From: Oscillospiraceae bacterium
GTDB lineage: Bacteria > Bacillota > Clostridia > Oscillospirales > Ruminococcaceae
Assembly (NCBI GenBank): GCA_022768245.1
Contig: JALEMR010000037.1
Location: 1-48,720 of the forward strand
Direction: 5' to 3'
DNA length: 48,720 nt
Below the pieces are notes generated by a model, which was not told the DNA's origin, did not search any database, and saw nothing but the letters and a program-made list of their open reading frames with translations. The position numbers were made by a program, and so were the translations under genes. This document shows positions 1 to 8,331 of this stretch, one piece after another. Within the stretch, counting starts at the first letter, position 1, and the number at the start of each line of letters is the position of its first letter.

Positions 1-86
1 TCTTTATCTCCGACCACAGAGCCGTAGCCGCAGATAGTGGGAGGCTTCTCCATAATAAAAGAATTTCGCGATATTTTTACTGCCAT
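1..86 (-). CDS. spoVAD: Stage V sporulation protein AD-like, N-terminal fragment
   Basis: Only the first 28 codons lie in the window; the gene runs off the left edge. The translation opens MAVKISRNSF and continues PPTICGYGSVVGDKE. This resembles the conserved SpoVAD start, where a short basic strand is followed by a Pro-rich turn, a small-residue stretch and V-x-G-x-K-E. SpoVAD is a thiolase-fold protein of the SpoVA channel that moves dipicolinic acid into the forespore. The ATG at 86 has an AAAGGATG ribosome site about 7 bases upstream. A 14-bp inverted repeat encloses this ribosome site and start codon. The call rests on a very short stretch and could be wrong. Confidence 0.5.
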   Translation of the reverse strand, partial: MAVKISRNSFIMEKPPTICGYGSVVGDK

Positions 87-138
87 ATCAATTCATCCTT
101 TCGGAAAATGTACGGTAATATTATTATCGCGAAATTCT
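60..138. repeat. 14-bp perfect inverted repeat around a start codon
   Basis: AGAATTTCGCGATA at 60-73 is the exact reverse complement of 125-138. The 51-base loop holds the ribosome site and ATG of the minus-strand spoVAD-like gene. In that mRNA the right arm lies upstream of the ribosome site and the left arm lies in codons 5 to 9, so pairing would close over the start. It could equally be a protein-binding dyad. Confidence 0.7.
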
Positions 139-156
139 CAAATATACTTATTTTTT

Positions 157-3100
157 TTAATTTTGCCCGGAAATGAGCTTTTCGAAGCTTTCCCGTTCCA
201 TGGGCTTGTAGAAGAAGAAGCCCTGAACAACGTCGCAGCCCGATTCATTGAGGAAATCCACCTGTATCTTGTTTTCGATGCCCTCCGAGACAACGTACAG
301 ATTCAGACTGTGCGCCAGCGAGATTATCGTCGAGATAACAGCCTTGTCCTTATTGCTGAGCTCATGATTGATGAAAAATCCTCCGTCCACCTTAAGGATA
401 TCAACGGGCATTTTTGTTATAAGATTCAGATTTGAATAGCCCGAACCGAAATCGTCTACCGAGATAAGGAAGCCGTAATCGCGGAGTATGTTAACTATGT
501 TAATAACATGATTCAGATTGTTGGAGAACATGCTCTCGGTTATCTCCAACTCGATATACTTATGCGGGATATCGTATTCCTTTCGGAGAGCCTCTATCTT
601 CTGCGGGAAATCGTCGCCGATGAAATGCCGTCTCGACACGTTCACCGATACCACGGGGACATTTTTTCCCTCGTCTATCCAGCGGCGCAGGTCGGAGAAT
701 ACCTGCCGATATATCTCGAAATCCATTTCGGTGATAAAGCCGTTCTCCTCAAAGGTGGGAATAAACCTTCCCGGAGAAATGAACTCCCCGCCCGGACGTA
801 TCCACCTGACAAGAGCCTCCGCTCCCGTTATCCTGCCGTCCGCAAGACGCACCTTCGGCTGATAGAATGCACGGAACTCATGATTCTCCAGCGCCTCCTG
901 CATGATGCTTTCGATATGCTTGCGGTCAAGCGCGTCGCGGTTCTGATCGTCGTCATATACGCCCACGCTGTTTTCCAGGGAATAATCCGCAGAGATGGTC
1001 TTTCTTGCGGAATTTGCCTTGTCGATATCCGCAACCAGCTGATAATCGTCATCGGGGATACGGTACATACCCGAATAGAAGCCCACATGTATTCCCGTGA
1101 TAGAAAAAATATCCGCGCTTGCCGTCGATATTATCTCACCGATACGCTGCTTTACATCTTCGAGCTCCCCATTGTCCCGAAGGAGAAGAATGAATTTTCC
1201 TCCGCCCCAGCGGCATACATACTCGTCCTCTCCGGCAGAAGCGGAAAGTCTCCGCGCAAATTCGGTCAGAAGGATATTTCCCGTTCTGATGCCGTACTTT
1301 TCGTTGATACCGCGGAACTTGTTTATACTGATGACCGCAACGGCGTATCTGCGTCCGTTATACAGTGCCTTTCCCGCTTCGGAGGTAAATCTTTCAAAGG
1401 TCATAAGTCCCGTGAGCCTGTCCTTTGAATTAACTCTTTCAAGATAAGACGTAATATCGTTTACACAGACAAGGTAGTTTTCCTCGCCGTCGGGATTTTT
1501 CATTCTTGTGACGGTACATCTGAACCAGCAGCTGTACTTTTCATTGTAGACCTCGTTCTGGAATCTGTCGGAATCCTCCTCAAGCCCGAAGATAGGACAG
1601 TTCTTGCAGGGCGAATCGTCGTCCATGATACAGCGGAAGCATTTCTCGCCTATCTTTATATTTGGGAAGCGGTTCACCGCGTAAGGGCTTATGTAGGTTA
1701 TCTCCCAGCTTGAAGGATCCACTCCGTAGCAGACCAGCCGCTGATTTTCCAGCATTGCTTCGGTATAGAAGTTGGCGTTGTTCAGATTAACGGAGCTGCG
1801 GAATTTCAGCAGATATACCGACAGCATCTTCGAAAGCGTGCACAATGCATTTATCTCGGAATCGCTCCATTTTCTGCTCTCGTTGATAAGCTCATAGCTG
1901 ATAAAGCCCACCAGATCGTTTCCGTCAAAAAGCGGACATCTGACCGCTCCCTTGATCTTATACTTATCCATAACAGCCCTGCGGGAGCCCGAAATATTTA
2001 TGTCGTCCCAGGAGACAGCATAATATCCGTTGCTGCGAAAATAATCCTCCAGAACAGGCCATCTTCCCGTATAGAAGCTCACAAAGCTCTCATCGTCGTA
2101 GTACAGCACTCCCCTTCTCCAGCAGTAGCTGATCTCGACCTTTCCCGACAGCTTTTTTTCTATTATGATAATATTGTCGATATTAAAATATTTGCCGATC
2201 TCGGGGAAAATATATTCAATAGCCTCGTCGGGCTCGGAGCATTTGCTGAACATATCGAAGGCAAAGTCATACAGCCGCTTTTCGCTGCCGCTGAGAAGCT
2301 TCACCGAAAGTTTCTGCTCGGCGGAGTAATCCTTTAACGCCGACATTCCCGACGCTCCCTCGGCATCCATCCCCTCCGAATATACGGTCACGCCGCCCCT
2401 GCCCGAGGATTTTGCCTTGTACAGCGCGATATCCGCACGGCGCATAAGCTCCTCAAAGCTTGTCTCATTATTGCAGCGCACAGCTCCCGCCGTAACATGG
2501 AAATCTCCGCCCCGCGGGAAGCTGAATGTATTATACCGCTCATGGACTTTTTCAAAGAATACATCTATTTCCGAAGCAGCATCGATTCTCTTCAGAACGG
2601 CAAATTCATCGCCGCTTATCCTGTAAATTATATCATTCTGAGAAGCGCAGCCTTTGAGAATATTTGAAAAGGTCTCAAGAACAAAATCCCCGTAAAGTCT
2701 GCCCCAGTTATCATTTATACCGTCAAATCCGTCCAGATCGAAAATTATCAGAGCCGCTTCACGGGACGAAGGCAGCTTTCTCATACTGACGATGACTGCC
2801 TGCTCGCCGCTTTCCCGTGACATTAGCCCCGTGACAGAATCCTTTCTGACCGACCTGTCGTTCAGATTCGAGTGACTGTCGGTAACATCAACTGTTATGC
2901 CCGTGACCTTCACGGGTCTGCCGCTGTCATCGCACACGGTAAGTCCCTCATGATGCATCCAGCGGTATTCATACTCGTCGCTGTACATTCTTATCTCGCA
3001 GGATATCTCGGGTTCTCCTCTGTCCATTCTTTCGCAGAAATCCCTGAAAACGGGGATATCGTCGGGATATACCGAGCCGCTGCCGATAATAGTATCGCAG

Positions 3101-3321
3101 AAGCTTTCTATGGGCTCAAGCTTCTCGCTGAATTTACCATCAAGCTTCTTTATCATATATTGCGTTGTTGAGGCGATATCATACTCCCATATCCCAAAGT
3201 CCACAAATTTCGAGGCAACAGCATACCGAGCCTTTTCAGATGAAAGCTTCAGGGAAAGCTCGTTTATTTTACTAAGCAGTTCTTCCGTTCTGATATCGTT
3301 TTCCGAAATACTACCATCCAT
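157..3321 (-). CDS. Cyclic-di-GMP signalling protein: PAS-GGDEF-GAF-PAS-GGDEF-EAL
   Basis: This 1054-residue soluble protein has no membrane segment. Domains in order: a PAS-like region (about 30-150), a GGDEF domain with SGDEF at 236-240, a GAF-like region (about 340-500), a second PAS-like region with a CxxC pair, a second GGDEF domain in which the signature reads GGGKF, and a C-terminal EAL domain. The EAL domain keeps EALVRW, NVS, ELEITES, DDFGSGYSNL, DILKVD, EGIE and QGFFF, so the metal and catalytic positions look intact. The likely net activity is phosphodiesterase, turning cyclic-di-GMP into pGpG. The second GGDEF is probably regulatory, while the first might still be active. The start at 3321 follows a GGAGGAG ribosome site. 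A consensus promoter lies at 3463-3491, leaving a leader of about 135 bases. Confidence 0.93.
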   Translation of the reverse strand: MDGSISENDIRTEELLSKINELSLKLSSEKARYAVASKFVDFGIWEYDIASTTQYMIKKLDGKFSEKLEPIESFCDTIIGSGSVYPDDIPVFRDFCERMDRGEPEISCEIRMYSDEYEYRWMHHEGLTVCDDSGRPVKVTGITVDVTDSHSNLNDRSVRKDSVTGLMSRESGEQAVIVSMRKLPSSREAALIIFDLDGFDGINDNWGRLYGDFVLETFSNILKGCASQNDIIYRISGDEFAVLKRIDAASEIDVFFEKVHERYNTFSFPRGGDFHVTAGAVRCNNETSFEELMRRADIALYKAKSSGRGGVTVYSEGMDAEGASGMSALKDYSAEQKLSVKLLSGSEKRLYDFAFDMFSKCSEPDEAIEYIFPEIGKYFNIDNIIIIEKKLSGKVEISYCWRRGVLYYDDESFVSFYTGRWPVLEDYFRSNGYYAVSWDDINISGSRRAVMDKYKIKGAVRCPLFDGNDLVGFISYELINESRKWSDSEINALCTLSKMLSVYLLKFRSSVNLNNANFYTEAMLENQRLVCYGVDPSSWEITYISPYAVNRFPNIKIGEKCFRCIMDDDSPCKNCPIFGLEEDSDRFQNEVYNEKYSCWFRCTVTRMKNPDGEENYLVCVNDITSYLERVNSKDRLTGLMTFERFTSEAGKALYNGRRYAVAVISINKFRGINEKYGIRTGNILLTEFARRLSASAGEDEYVCRWGGGKFILLLRDNGELEDVKQRIGEIISTASADIFSITGIHVGFYSGMYRIPDDDYQLVADIDKANSARKTISADYSLENSVGVYDDDQNRDALDRKHIESIMQEALENHEFRAFYQPKVRLADGRITGAEALVRWIRPGGEFISPGRFIPTFEENGFITEMDFEIYRQVFSDLRRWIDEGKNVPVVSVNVSRRHFIGDDFPQKIEALRKEYDIPHKYIELEITESMFSNNLNHVINIVNILRDYGFLISVDDFGSGYSNLNLITKMPVDILKVDGGFFINHELSNKDKAVISTIISLAHSLNLYVVSEGIENKIQVDFLNESGCDVVQGFFFYKPMERESFEKLISGQN

Positions 3322-3462
3322 GTAAATTCTCCTCCGCGCACTCTGTTATCAAATGATGACCTTTCAAAGACTCAGCCGCCGTTCCGCCGTCTCCTAAAAC
3401 GCTCTGAACAGCGAGCCTTCGGCATATCCGTTTGATCACACAATTACCCTGATTTTACCCTC

Positions 3463-3491
3463 ATTATATCACATATTTCAATATATGTCAA
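3463..3491 (-). promoter_or_regulatory. SigA-type promoter of the GGDEF-EAL gene
   Basis: On the minus strand TTGACA (3491-3486), a 17-base spacer and TATAAT (3468-3463) match the consensus exactly. The bases before the -10 box are TGTGA, fitting the Gram-positive TRTGN extension. Confidence 0.85.
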
Positions 3492-3580
3492 TAGTCCGCA
3501 GTTTTTATGCCACAATTTTACAAGTGTAGTTGGTCTTTTTGACGAAAATATTTATTTTTGATAAAAATATAAAATAACAG

Positions 3581-3609
3581 TTGCAGTAAAAATAAATATG
3601 TGATATAAT
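3581..3609 (+). promoter_or_regulatory. SigA-type promoter of ddl-murI
   Basis: TTGCAG (3581-3586), a 17-base spacer and TATAAT (3604-3609). The 16 bases ending the -10 box, including TGTGATATAAT, are identical to those of the divergent promoter at 3463. Confidence 0.8.
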
Positions 3610-3701
3610 AGAAGTGATAATACATTCAAATCGGCAATATACTTATTGTAAGAAATATATTCAGCATGTGTTACCAAAAAAGTCAAAGGAATGATTTTCT
3701 T

Positions 3702-4760
3702 ATGTCAAAACTGAAAATTGCGGTCATCTTCGGAGGAGTGTCGTCGGAGCACGATATTTCCTTGATATCCGCTACAAATGTAATCCAGAATCTTTCACCC
3801 GAAAAGTACGAGGTAATACCTGTCGGCATCACCAAAAAGGGCAGATGGCTCTACTATCCCGGCGAGATCGTCAACATCGCTTCGGGCAAGTGGGATTCTC
3901 ACCCCGACTGCGTTCCCTGCGCCATCCTTCCCGACAGCATGTACAAGGGCATCGTCAAGATAGAGGGCGACGAGCTGTCTACAGTTAAGGTGGACGCGGT
4001 CTTCCCTGTGCTTCACGGCAAAAACGGCGAGGACGGCACTATCCAGGGTCTGCTGGATATGTCCCAGATACCCTATGTGGGCTGCGGCTGTCTTGCTTCC
4101 GCCTGCTGCATGGATAAGTCCTTCACTCACATGATACTCGACCAGAACGGCATAAGGACCGCTAAGTACCGCGTTATCAATCAGAGCGATATCAGCAGCG
4201 CCGACAAGATATGCGCGGAAATAGCTTCCGAGCTGGGCTTCCCTATCTTCGTAAAGCCCGCACGCAGCGGCTCCTCTATGGGAGTTAACAAGGCTTCCGA
4301 GCTCGACGACCTTATCAACGCAGTAAAGCTTGCGTTCGCACATGATAACAAGGTCATCTGCGAGGAATTCATCGACGGAAGAGAGCTTGAATGCGCGGTC
4401 CTCGGCTCGGATTCACCCTTCGCTTCGCAGGTTGGCGAGATACTGCCCTGCAACGACTTCTACGATTACGACGCCAAGTACATAATGGGCACATCGGGAC
4501 TTGATATCCCCGCAAATATCCCCGAAGAGGCTTCAAAGGAAATAAGAGAAACTGCTGTAAAGGCATTCAGGGCGCTTAACTGCTCCGGACTTTCAAGAGT
4601 GGATTTCTTCCTCAGAAAGGACGGCACTGTTATCCTCAACGAGATAAACACTATGCCCGGCTTTACGCCTATCAGCATGTATCCCAAGCTTATGGAAAAT
4701 ATGGGTATATCCTATTCCGAGCTTCTGGATCGTCTTATTTCTCTGGCTATCGAAAAATAA
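3702..4760 (+). CDS. ddl: D-alanine--D-alanine ligase
   Basis: This ATP-grasp enzyme joins two D-alanines for the peptidoglycan stem peptide. It has 352 residues, normal for the family. Visible motifs are IAVIFGGVSSEHDISL at the N-terminus, VLHGKNGEDGTIQG, the ATP-binding FVKPARSGSSMGV, the omega-loop AKY, and RVDFF...NEINTMPGFT with the metal ligands. The start at 3702 was chosen over an in-frame ATG at 3666 because AAAGGA precedes it and the family begins with this strand. The sequence leans toward the VanC/VanG branch (VLHGKNGEDGT, CMDK), but the AKY loop and the lack of vanT or vanXY neighbours favour a housekeeping ligase. It sits 30 bases upstream of murI. Confidence 0.93.
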   Translation: MSKLKIAVIFGGVSSEHDISLISATNVIQNLSPEKYEVIPVGITKKGRWLYYPGEIVNIASGKWDSHPDCVPCAILPDSMYKGIVKIEGDELSTVKVDAVFPVLHGKNGEDGTIQGLLDMSQIPYVGCGCLASACCMDKSFTHMILDQNGIRTAKYRVINQSDISSADKICAEIASELGFPIFVKPARSGSSMGVNKASELDDLINAVKLAFAHDNKVICEEFIDGRELECAVLGSDSPFASQVGEILPCNDFYDYDAKYIMGTSGLDIPANIPEEASKEIRETAVKAFRALNCSGLSRVDFFLRKDGTVILNEINTMPGFTPISMYPKLMENMGISYSELLDRLISLAIEK

Positions 4761-4790
4761 TACTCATACTTAAAAGGTGGAATTATTTTA

Positions 4791-5630
4791 ATGAATGATC
4801 AGGCAATCGGAATTTTCGATTCGGGTATCGGCGGACTTACCTGCGTGAGAGAAATGAACAGACTGCTCCCACATGAGAACATAGTTTATTTCGGAGACAC
4901 CGCAAGGATCCCCTACGGCACCAGAAGCAGGGAGACCATTGAGATATACGCGTCCCAGGATATCGACTTCATACGTTCTCATAACGTTAAGCTCATTATT
5001 GCCGCCTGCGGCACCGTTTCCTCCGTTATGGGCAGCACCAAAAATGTGGGCGGCATACCCTTTTCGGGAGTTGTTATCCCCGCTGTTCAGGCAGCCTGCG
5101 CTGCTACCTCAAACGGACGTATCGGCGTTATCGGCACTCCCGCAACTATCAAGTCGGGAGCATACGGCAAGGCTATCAGGACTATCCGTCAAGACTGCGC
5201 CGTTTTCGGAAATTCCTGTCCGCTTTTTGTGACCATGGCGGAAAACGGCATCACCTCCAAGGACGATGTTGTCGTCAAGGAAATGGTGAAGCGCTATCTT
5301 GCGCCTATAAAAAAAGAAAATGTGGATACCCTTATCTTAGGCTGCACTCACTATCCTATGTTTTCCGAGGCGATCTCGGAATTCATGGGCGAGGACGTAA
5401 CTCTCATCTCATCGGGAGCGGAAGCGGCTAAATATGCTCAGAGTATCCTTACCATGAAAAATATGCTATGCGACTCTGAAGAGCAGGGAAAGAATCTGTT
5501 CTATTCCTCCGACAGCCCCGAGCTTTTTGAGGAGAATGCAAAAATGTTCTTAGGCGAGGGTCTCTGCGGAAATATCAGGCAGGTCACCACCGAGGAAATG
5601 ATCGGGATAGGCAATTCACTTACAAAGTAA
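4791..5630 (+). CDS. murI: Glutamate racemase
   Basis: This 279-residue enzyme interconverts L- and D-glutamate for peptidoglycan. FDSGIGGL holds the N-terminal catalytic Asp and LGCTHYP the second catalytic Cys and His. The first catalytic Cys (Cys73) lies in IAACGTVSS, where most racemases have ACNTAS, so the residue after it is Gly instead of Asn. AAGGTGG precedes the start. It follows ddl closely, so the two probably share a transcript supplying D-amino acids. DUF1934 and argS follow within short gaps. Confidence 0.93.
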   Translation: MNDQAIGIFDSGIGGLTCVREMNRLLPHENIVYFGDTARIPYGTRSRETIEIYASQDIDFIRSHNVKLIIAACGTVSSVMGSTKNVGGIPFSGVVIPAVQAACAATSNGRIGVIGTPATIKSGAYGKAIRTIRQDCAVFGNSCPLFVTMAENGITSKDDVVVKEMVKRYLAPIKKENVDTLILGCTHYPMFSEAISEFMGEDVTLISSGAEAAKYAQSILTMKNMLCDSEEQGKNLFYSSDSPELFEENAKMFLGEGLCGNIRQVTTEEMIGIGNSLTK

Positions 5631-5648
5631 ACAAAGGAAGAACACCAA

Positions 5649-6089
5649 ATGAACTCCAATATCAGCAAAAATACAAACGCTCTGATAAATCTGAAAAGCA
5701 TTCAGACAGCCGAGGACGACAAATCAGAGGTGGAGCTTGTCACCGAAGGGGTATTGAGACCCGTAAGCGGCGGCTTTGAGATAGAGTACGAGGAGTCCGA
5801 GACCACAGGCTACGAAAATTCCACCACTACTATAAAATGTCTGGGAAACAGCTTTGCTTCTCTGACGAGAAAGGGCTGCGCTTCCTCGGAGCTTGTTCTC
5901 GAGGTCGGAAAAAAGCACCACTGCTACTACGAAACGCCCTTCGGCTCGATGATGGTGGGCATTTTCACAAATGCTATCGAAAACGAGCTCACCGAAAAGG
6001 GCGGAAGACTGCTTCTGAAATATACGATCGACGTAAACTCGGCGTATGTATCGGATAACGAGGTGCTTCTGTCCGTTGAAATAAGATAA
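5649..6089 (+). CDS. DUF1934 (YwiB-like) beta-barrel protein
   Basis: This 146-residue protein shows the DUF1934 pattern: a TEG motif early, GGFEIEYEESETTG near residues 38-51, then alternating beta strands ending in LSVEIR. The family folds as a small calycin-like barrel and its function is unknown. The placement directly upstream of argS matches ywiB-argS in Bacillus subtilis and supports the call. The start at 5649 has AAAGGAAG eight bases upstream. Confidence 0.85.
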   Translation: MNSNISKNTNALINLKSIQTAEDDKSEVELVTEGVLRPVSGGFEIEYEESETTGYENSTTTIKCLGNSFASLTRKGCASSELVLEVGKKHHCYYETPFGSMMVGIFTNAIENELTEKGGRLLLKYTIDVNSAYVSDNEVLLSVEIR

Positions 6090-6111
6090 ATTTTATAAAG
6101 GAATGATAAAA

Positions 6112-7887
6112 ATGACAACCGTTAACCCTGTACAGCTTGCCTCCGAGGAGATCAAAGGGCTGGTAAGCGGTGCTCTTGACAAGATTATCGGCGAGACCGC
6201 CTTTGAGGGAGATGCTCCCGTTCTGCCGCAGTTCAACGTTGAGATACCCGCAGACAAGTCCCACGGAGATTTTGCCACCAATGCAGCTCTTGCCTCCGCA
6301 AAGGCTCTGCGCTCCAATCCCCGTAAGATAGCGGAAAAGATCTGCGAAAATATCAGCCTTGAAGGCACCTCCTTCGACAAGGTGGAGATAGCAGGTCCCG
6401 GATTTATAAACTTTTTCCTGTCCCCCGACTGGTTCGGCAAGGTGGTAATGACCGTCATCGAGCAGAACACACGCTATGGCAGAACAGATCTCGGCAAGGG
6501 AAAGAAAATACTGCTGGAATTCGTTTCCGCTAATCCTACGGGACCCATGCACATCGGAAACGCACGAGGCGGCGCTATCGGCGACTGTCTTGCTTCGGTG
6601 CTTGAATGTGCCGGATATAACGTCTGCCGCGAATTCTACATCAACGACGCGGGCAATCAGGTGGATAAGTTCGGCAAATCACTGGAGCTTCGCTATATGC
6701 AGCTCAACGACCCCGCAAATGCGGAGTTTGTGAAGTCCTTTGACAACGATGAAGAGCTCTGCCGCGCTATTTTCGAGGACGCCGAGCGGTTCCCCATGCC
6801 CGAGAATGTGTACCTCGGTGCTGATATCATCGAGCATGCAAAGAAATTCACCGACATCAACGGCGACAAATACTATACCTCTTCCGAGGAAGAGCGCCGC
6901 AAGGCACTGGTTGACTATGCGCTGCCTATCAACATCAAGAACCTGGAGCTTGACCTGGGCAAGTACCGTATCATCTACGACAACTGGTTCCACGAGAGCA
7001 CCCTCCACAATGACGGCTCCGTTGAGCGCATCATCGAGAAGCTGAAGGCAAACGGCTACACATACGAGCAGGAAGGCGCGCTGTGGTTTAAGTCCACCGA
7101 GCTGGGCGACGACAAGGACAGAGTGCTTGTCCGTGCAAACGGCGTTCCCACGTATTTTGTCCCCGATATCGCATACCATTACAACAAGCTTGCCGAGCGT
7201 AACTTCGATACGGCGATTGATATTCTCGGAGCGGATCATCACGGATATATCCCCCGTATGAAGGCCGCTATGAAGGCTCTCGGCGTGGACGAAAACCGCC
7301 TGGATATGGTCATCATGCAGATGGTCAGCCTTATCGACAAGGAGGGCAAGCCTATCAAGCAGTCAAAGCGTTCGGGCAAGGCGATATCCCTTGTTACGCT
7401 CCTTGACGAGATACCCATTGATGCGGCGCGTTTCTTCTTCAACCTCAGAGAAGCAAATTCTCAGTTTGAGTTCGACCTTGACCTTGCGGTTGAGCAGTCC
7501 TCACAGAACCCCGTTTACTATGTTCAGTATGCTCATGCGAGAATCTGTTCTATCCTGCGCAATGTGAAGGGCAAGGGAATCTTCATAGACTATGATAACA
7601 CATCTGTTACGGAAAAGCTCACCGCCCCCGAGGAGATCGAGCTGATACGTCAGCTGGCAGTGCTCCCGAACACGGTGAATTCCGCGGCAAGGGATTACGA
7701 CCCCTCAAAGCTCACCCACTATGCGGTGGATCTTGCGTCGCTGTTCCACAAGTTCTACGATAAGTGCCACATCTTAGGCGAGGAACAGGACATCATGCAG
7801 GCAAGACTTATGCTTGTAACCGCAGTTAAGACAGCTCTTGAAAACGTGCTGAATATGCTGAAAATAACCTGTCCCGAAAAGATGTAA
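6112..7887 (+). CDS. argS: Arginyl-tRNA synthetase
   Basis: This class I synthetase of 591 residues charges tRNA-Arg. It has the N-terminal Add-1 type domain, the catalytic HIGN motif in GPMHIGNARGG, a KMSKS-like loop reading KQSKRSGKAI, and a C-terminal DALR-type anticodon domain ending in the usual M-LxxxCP tail. An upstream ATG at 6103 touches the AAAGGA ribosome site, so the ATG at 6112, nine bases away, is the likely start. A strong terminator follows. Confidence 0.96.
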   Translation: MTTVNPVQLASEEIKGLVSGALDKIIGETAFEGDAPVLPQFNVEIPADKSHGDFATNAALASAKALRSNPRKIAEKICENISLEGTSFDKVEIAGPGFINFFLSPDWFGKVVMTVIEQNTRYGRTDLGKGKKILLEFVSANPTGPMHIGNARGGAIGDCLASVLECAGYNVCREFYINDAGNQVDKFGKSLELRYMQLNDPANAEFVKSFDNDEELCRAIFEDAERFPMPENVYLGADIIEHAKKFTDINGDKYYTSSEEERRKALVDYALPINIKNLELDLGKYRIIYDNWFHESTLHNDGSVERIIEKLKANGYTYEQEGALWFKSTELGDDKDRVLVRANGVPTYFVPDIAYHYNKLAERNFDTAIDILGADHHGYIPRMKAAMKALGVDENRLDMVIMQMVSLIDKEGKPIKQSKRSGKAISLVTLLDEIPIDAARFFFNLREANSQFEFDLDLAVEQSSQNPVYYVQYAHARICSILRNVKGKGIFIDYDNTSVTEKLTAPEEIELIRQLAVLPNTVNSAARDYDPSKLTHYAVDLASLFHKFYDKCHILGEEQDIMQARLMLVTAVKTALENVLNMLKITCPEKM

Positions 7888-7895
7888 TAAAAGAT

Positions 7896-7932
7896 AATGC
7901 GTATACGTCCTTTGAACGTATACGCATTTTTT
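7896..7932 (+). terminator. Intrinsic terminator after argS
   Basis: A 13-bp perfect stem (7896-7908 with 7916-7928) has a 7-base loop and runs into six T residues. It closes the ddl-murI-DUF1934-argS unit. Confidence 0.9.
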
Positions 7933-7941
7933 ATCGGAATA

Positions 7942-8307
7942 TCATTCTTTAATGTGCTCGTAGCCCTGATCTATGATAGAATGTACATGGTCGTCCGCCA
8001 GCGAGTAATAGACCGTTTTTCCGTCCCTGCGGAACTTTACCAGTCTGTTCTGCTTCAGCACCTTAAGCTGATGTGAGATCGCACTCTGGGTCATGTTCAA
8101 AAGGCTTGCGATGTCGCATACGCACATCTCATTCTCGAACAGCACAAACAGTATCTTTATTCTCGTAGGGTCGCCGAACACCTTGAAAAGCTCGCTCAGA
8201 TCGTATAAGTCGGATTCATCGGGCATGGCTCTCTTCGTCTTGCTGATTATATCGGGGTGGGGCGAATTGCAGTCACAGCTTTCGATCTCGGTATCGTCAA
8301 ATCTCAT
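7942..8307 (-). CDS. ArsR/SmtB-family metal-sensing repressor, CadC-like
   Basis: This 121-residue winged-helix repressor has the HTH at SLLNMTQSAISHQLKVLKQ. It carries two possible metal sites. A CVC in helix 3 (MCVCDIA) with an N-terminal CDC resembles the alpha3N Cd/Pb site of CadC. A C-terminal D-x-H...H-x2-E pattern (DDHVHS then EHIKE) matches the alpha5 Zn site of SmtB and CadC in spacing. The start has a near-ideal AGAAAGGAG site. It follows the transglutaminase gene by 24 bases. No efflux pump or P-type ATPase is adjacent, so its targets are unknown. Confidence 0.88.
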   Translation of the reverse strand: MRFDDTEIESCDCNSPHPDIISKTKRAMPDESDLYDLSELFKVFGDPTRIKILFVLFENEMCVCDIASLLNMTQSAISHQLKVLKQNRLVKFRRDGKTVYYSLADDHVHSIIDQGYEHIKE

Positions 8308-8331
8308 AGTGATCTCCTTTCTTTATAGCCG

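Larger units (their letters stand above)
3322..3701. other. Divergent intergenic region
   Basis: This holds the two back-to-back promoters for the GGDEF-EAL gene (minus) and ddl (plus). An ACATAT/ATATGT dyad (3471-3476 and 3483-3488) lies in the spacer and overlaps the -35 edge of the minus promoter. The minus leader contains a CGGCGGAACGGCGG repeat but no riboswitch I recognise, and no GEMM-type motif. No gene was found. Confidence 0.6.

Noticed and set aside
508-1428. 306-codon open frame on the plus strand inside the GGDEF-EAL gene
   Set aside because: It lies opposite clear EAL motifs, has no ribosome site or recognisable protein features, and is a frame shadow. The long plus-strand frames at 11177-12061, 31569-32273, 39093-40013 and 42391-43194 were rejected for the same reason.
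3322-3462. Cyclic-di-GMP riboswitch in the GGDEF-EAL leader
   Set aside because: No GEMM-type conserved blocks could be found in the 135-base leader.
3702-4760. VanG-type D-Ala-D-Ser ligase (glycopeptide resistance)
   Set aside because: Some motifs resemble VanC/VanG, but the AKY loop fits ordinary ligases, and no serine racemase, VanXY or VanRS genes lie near.
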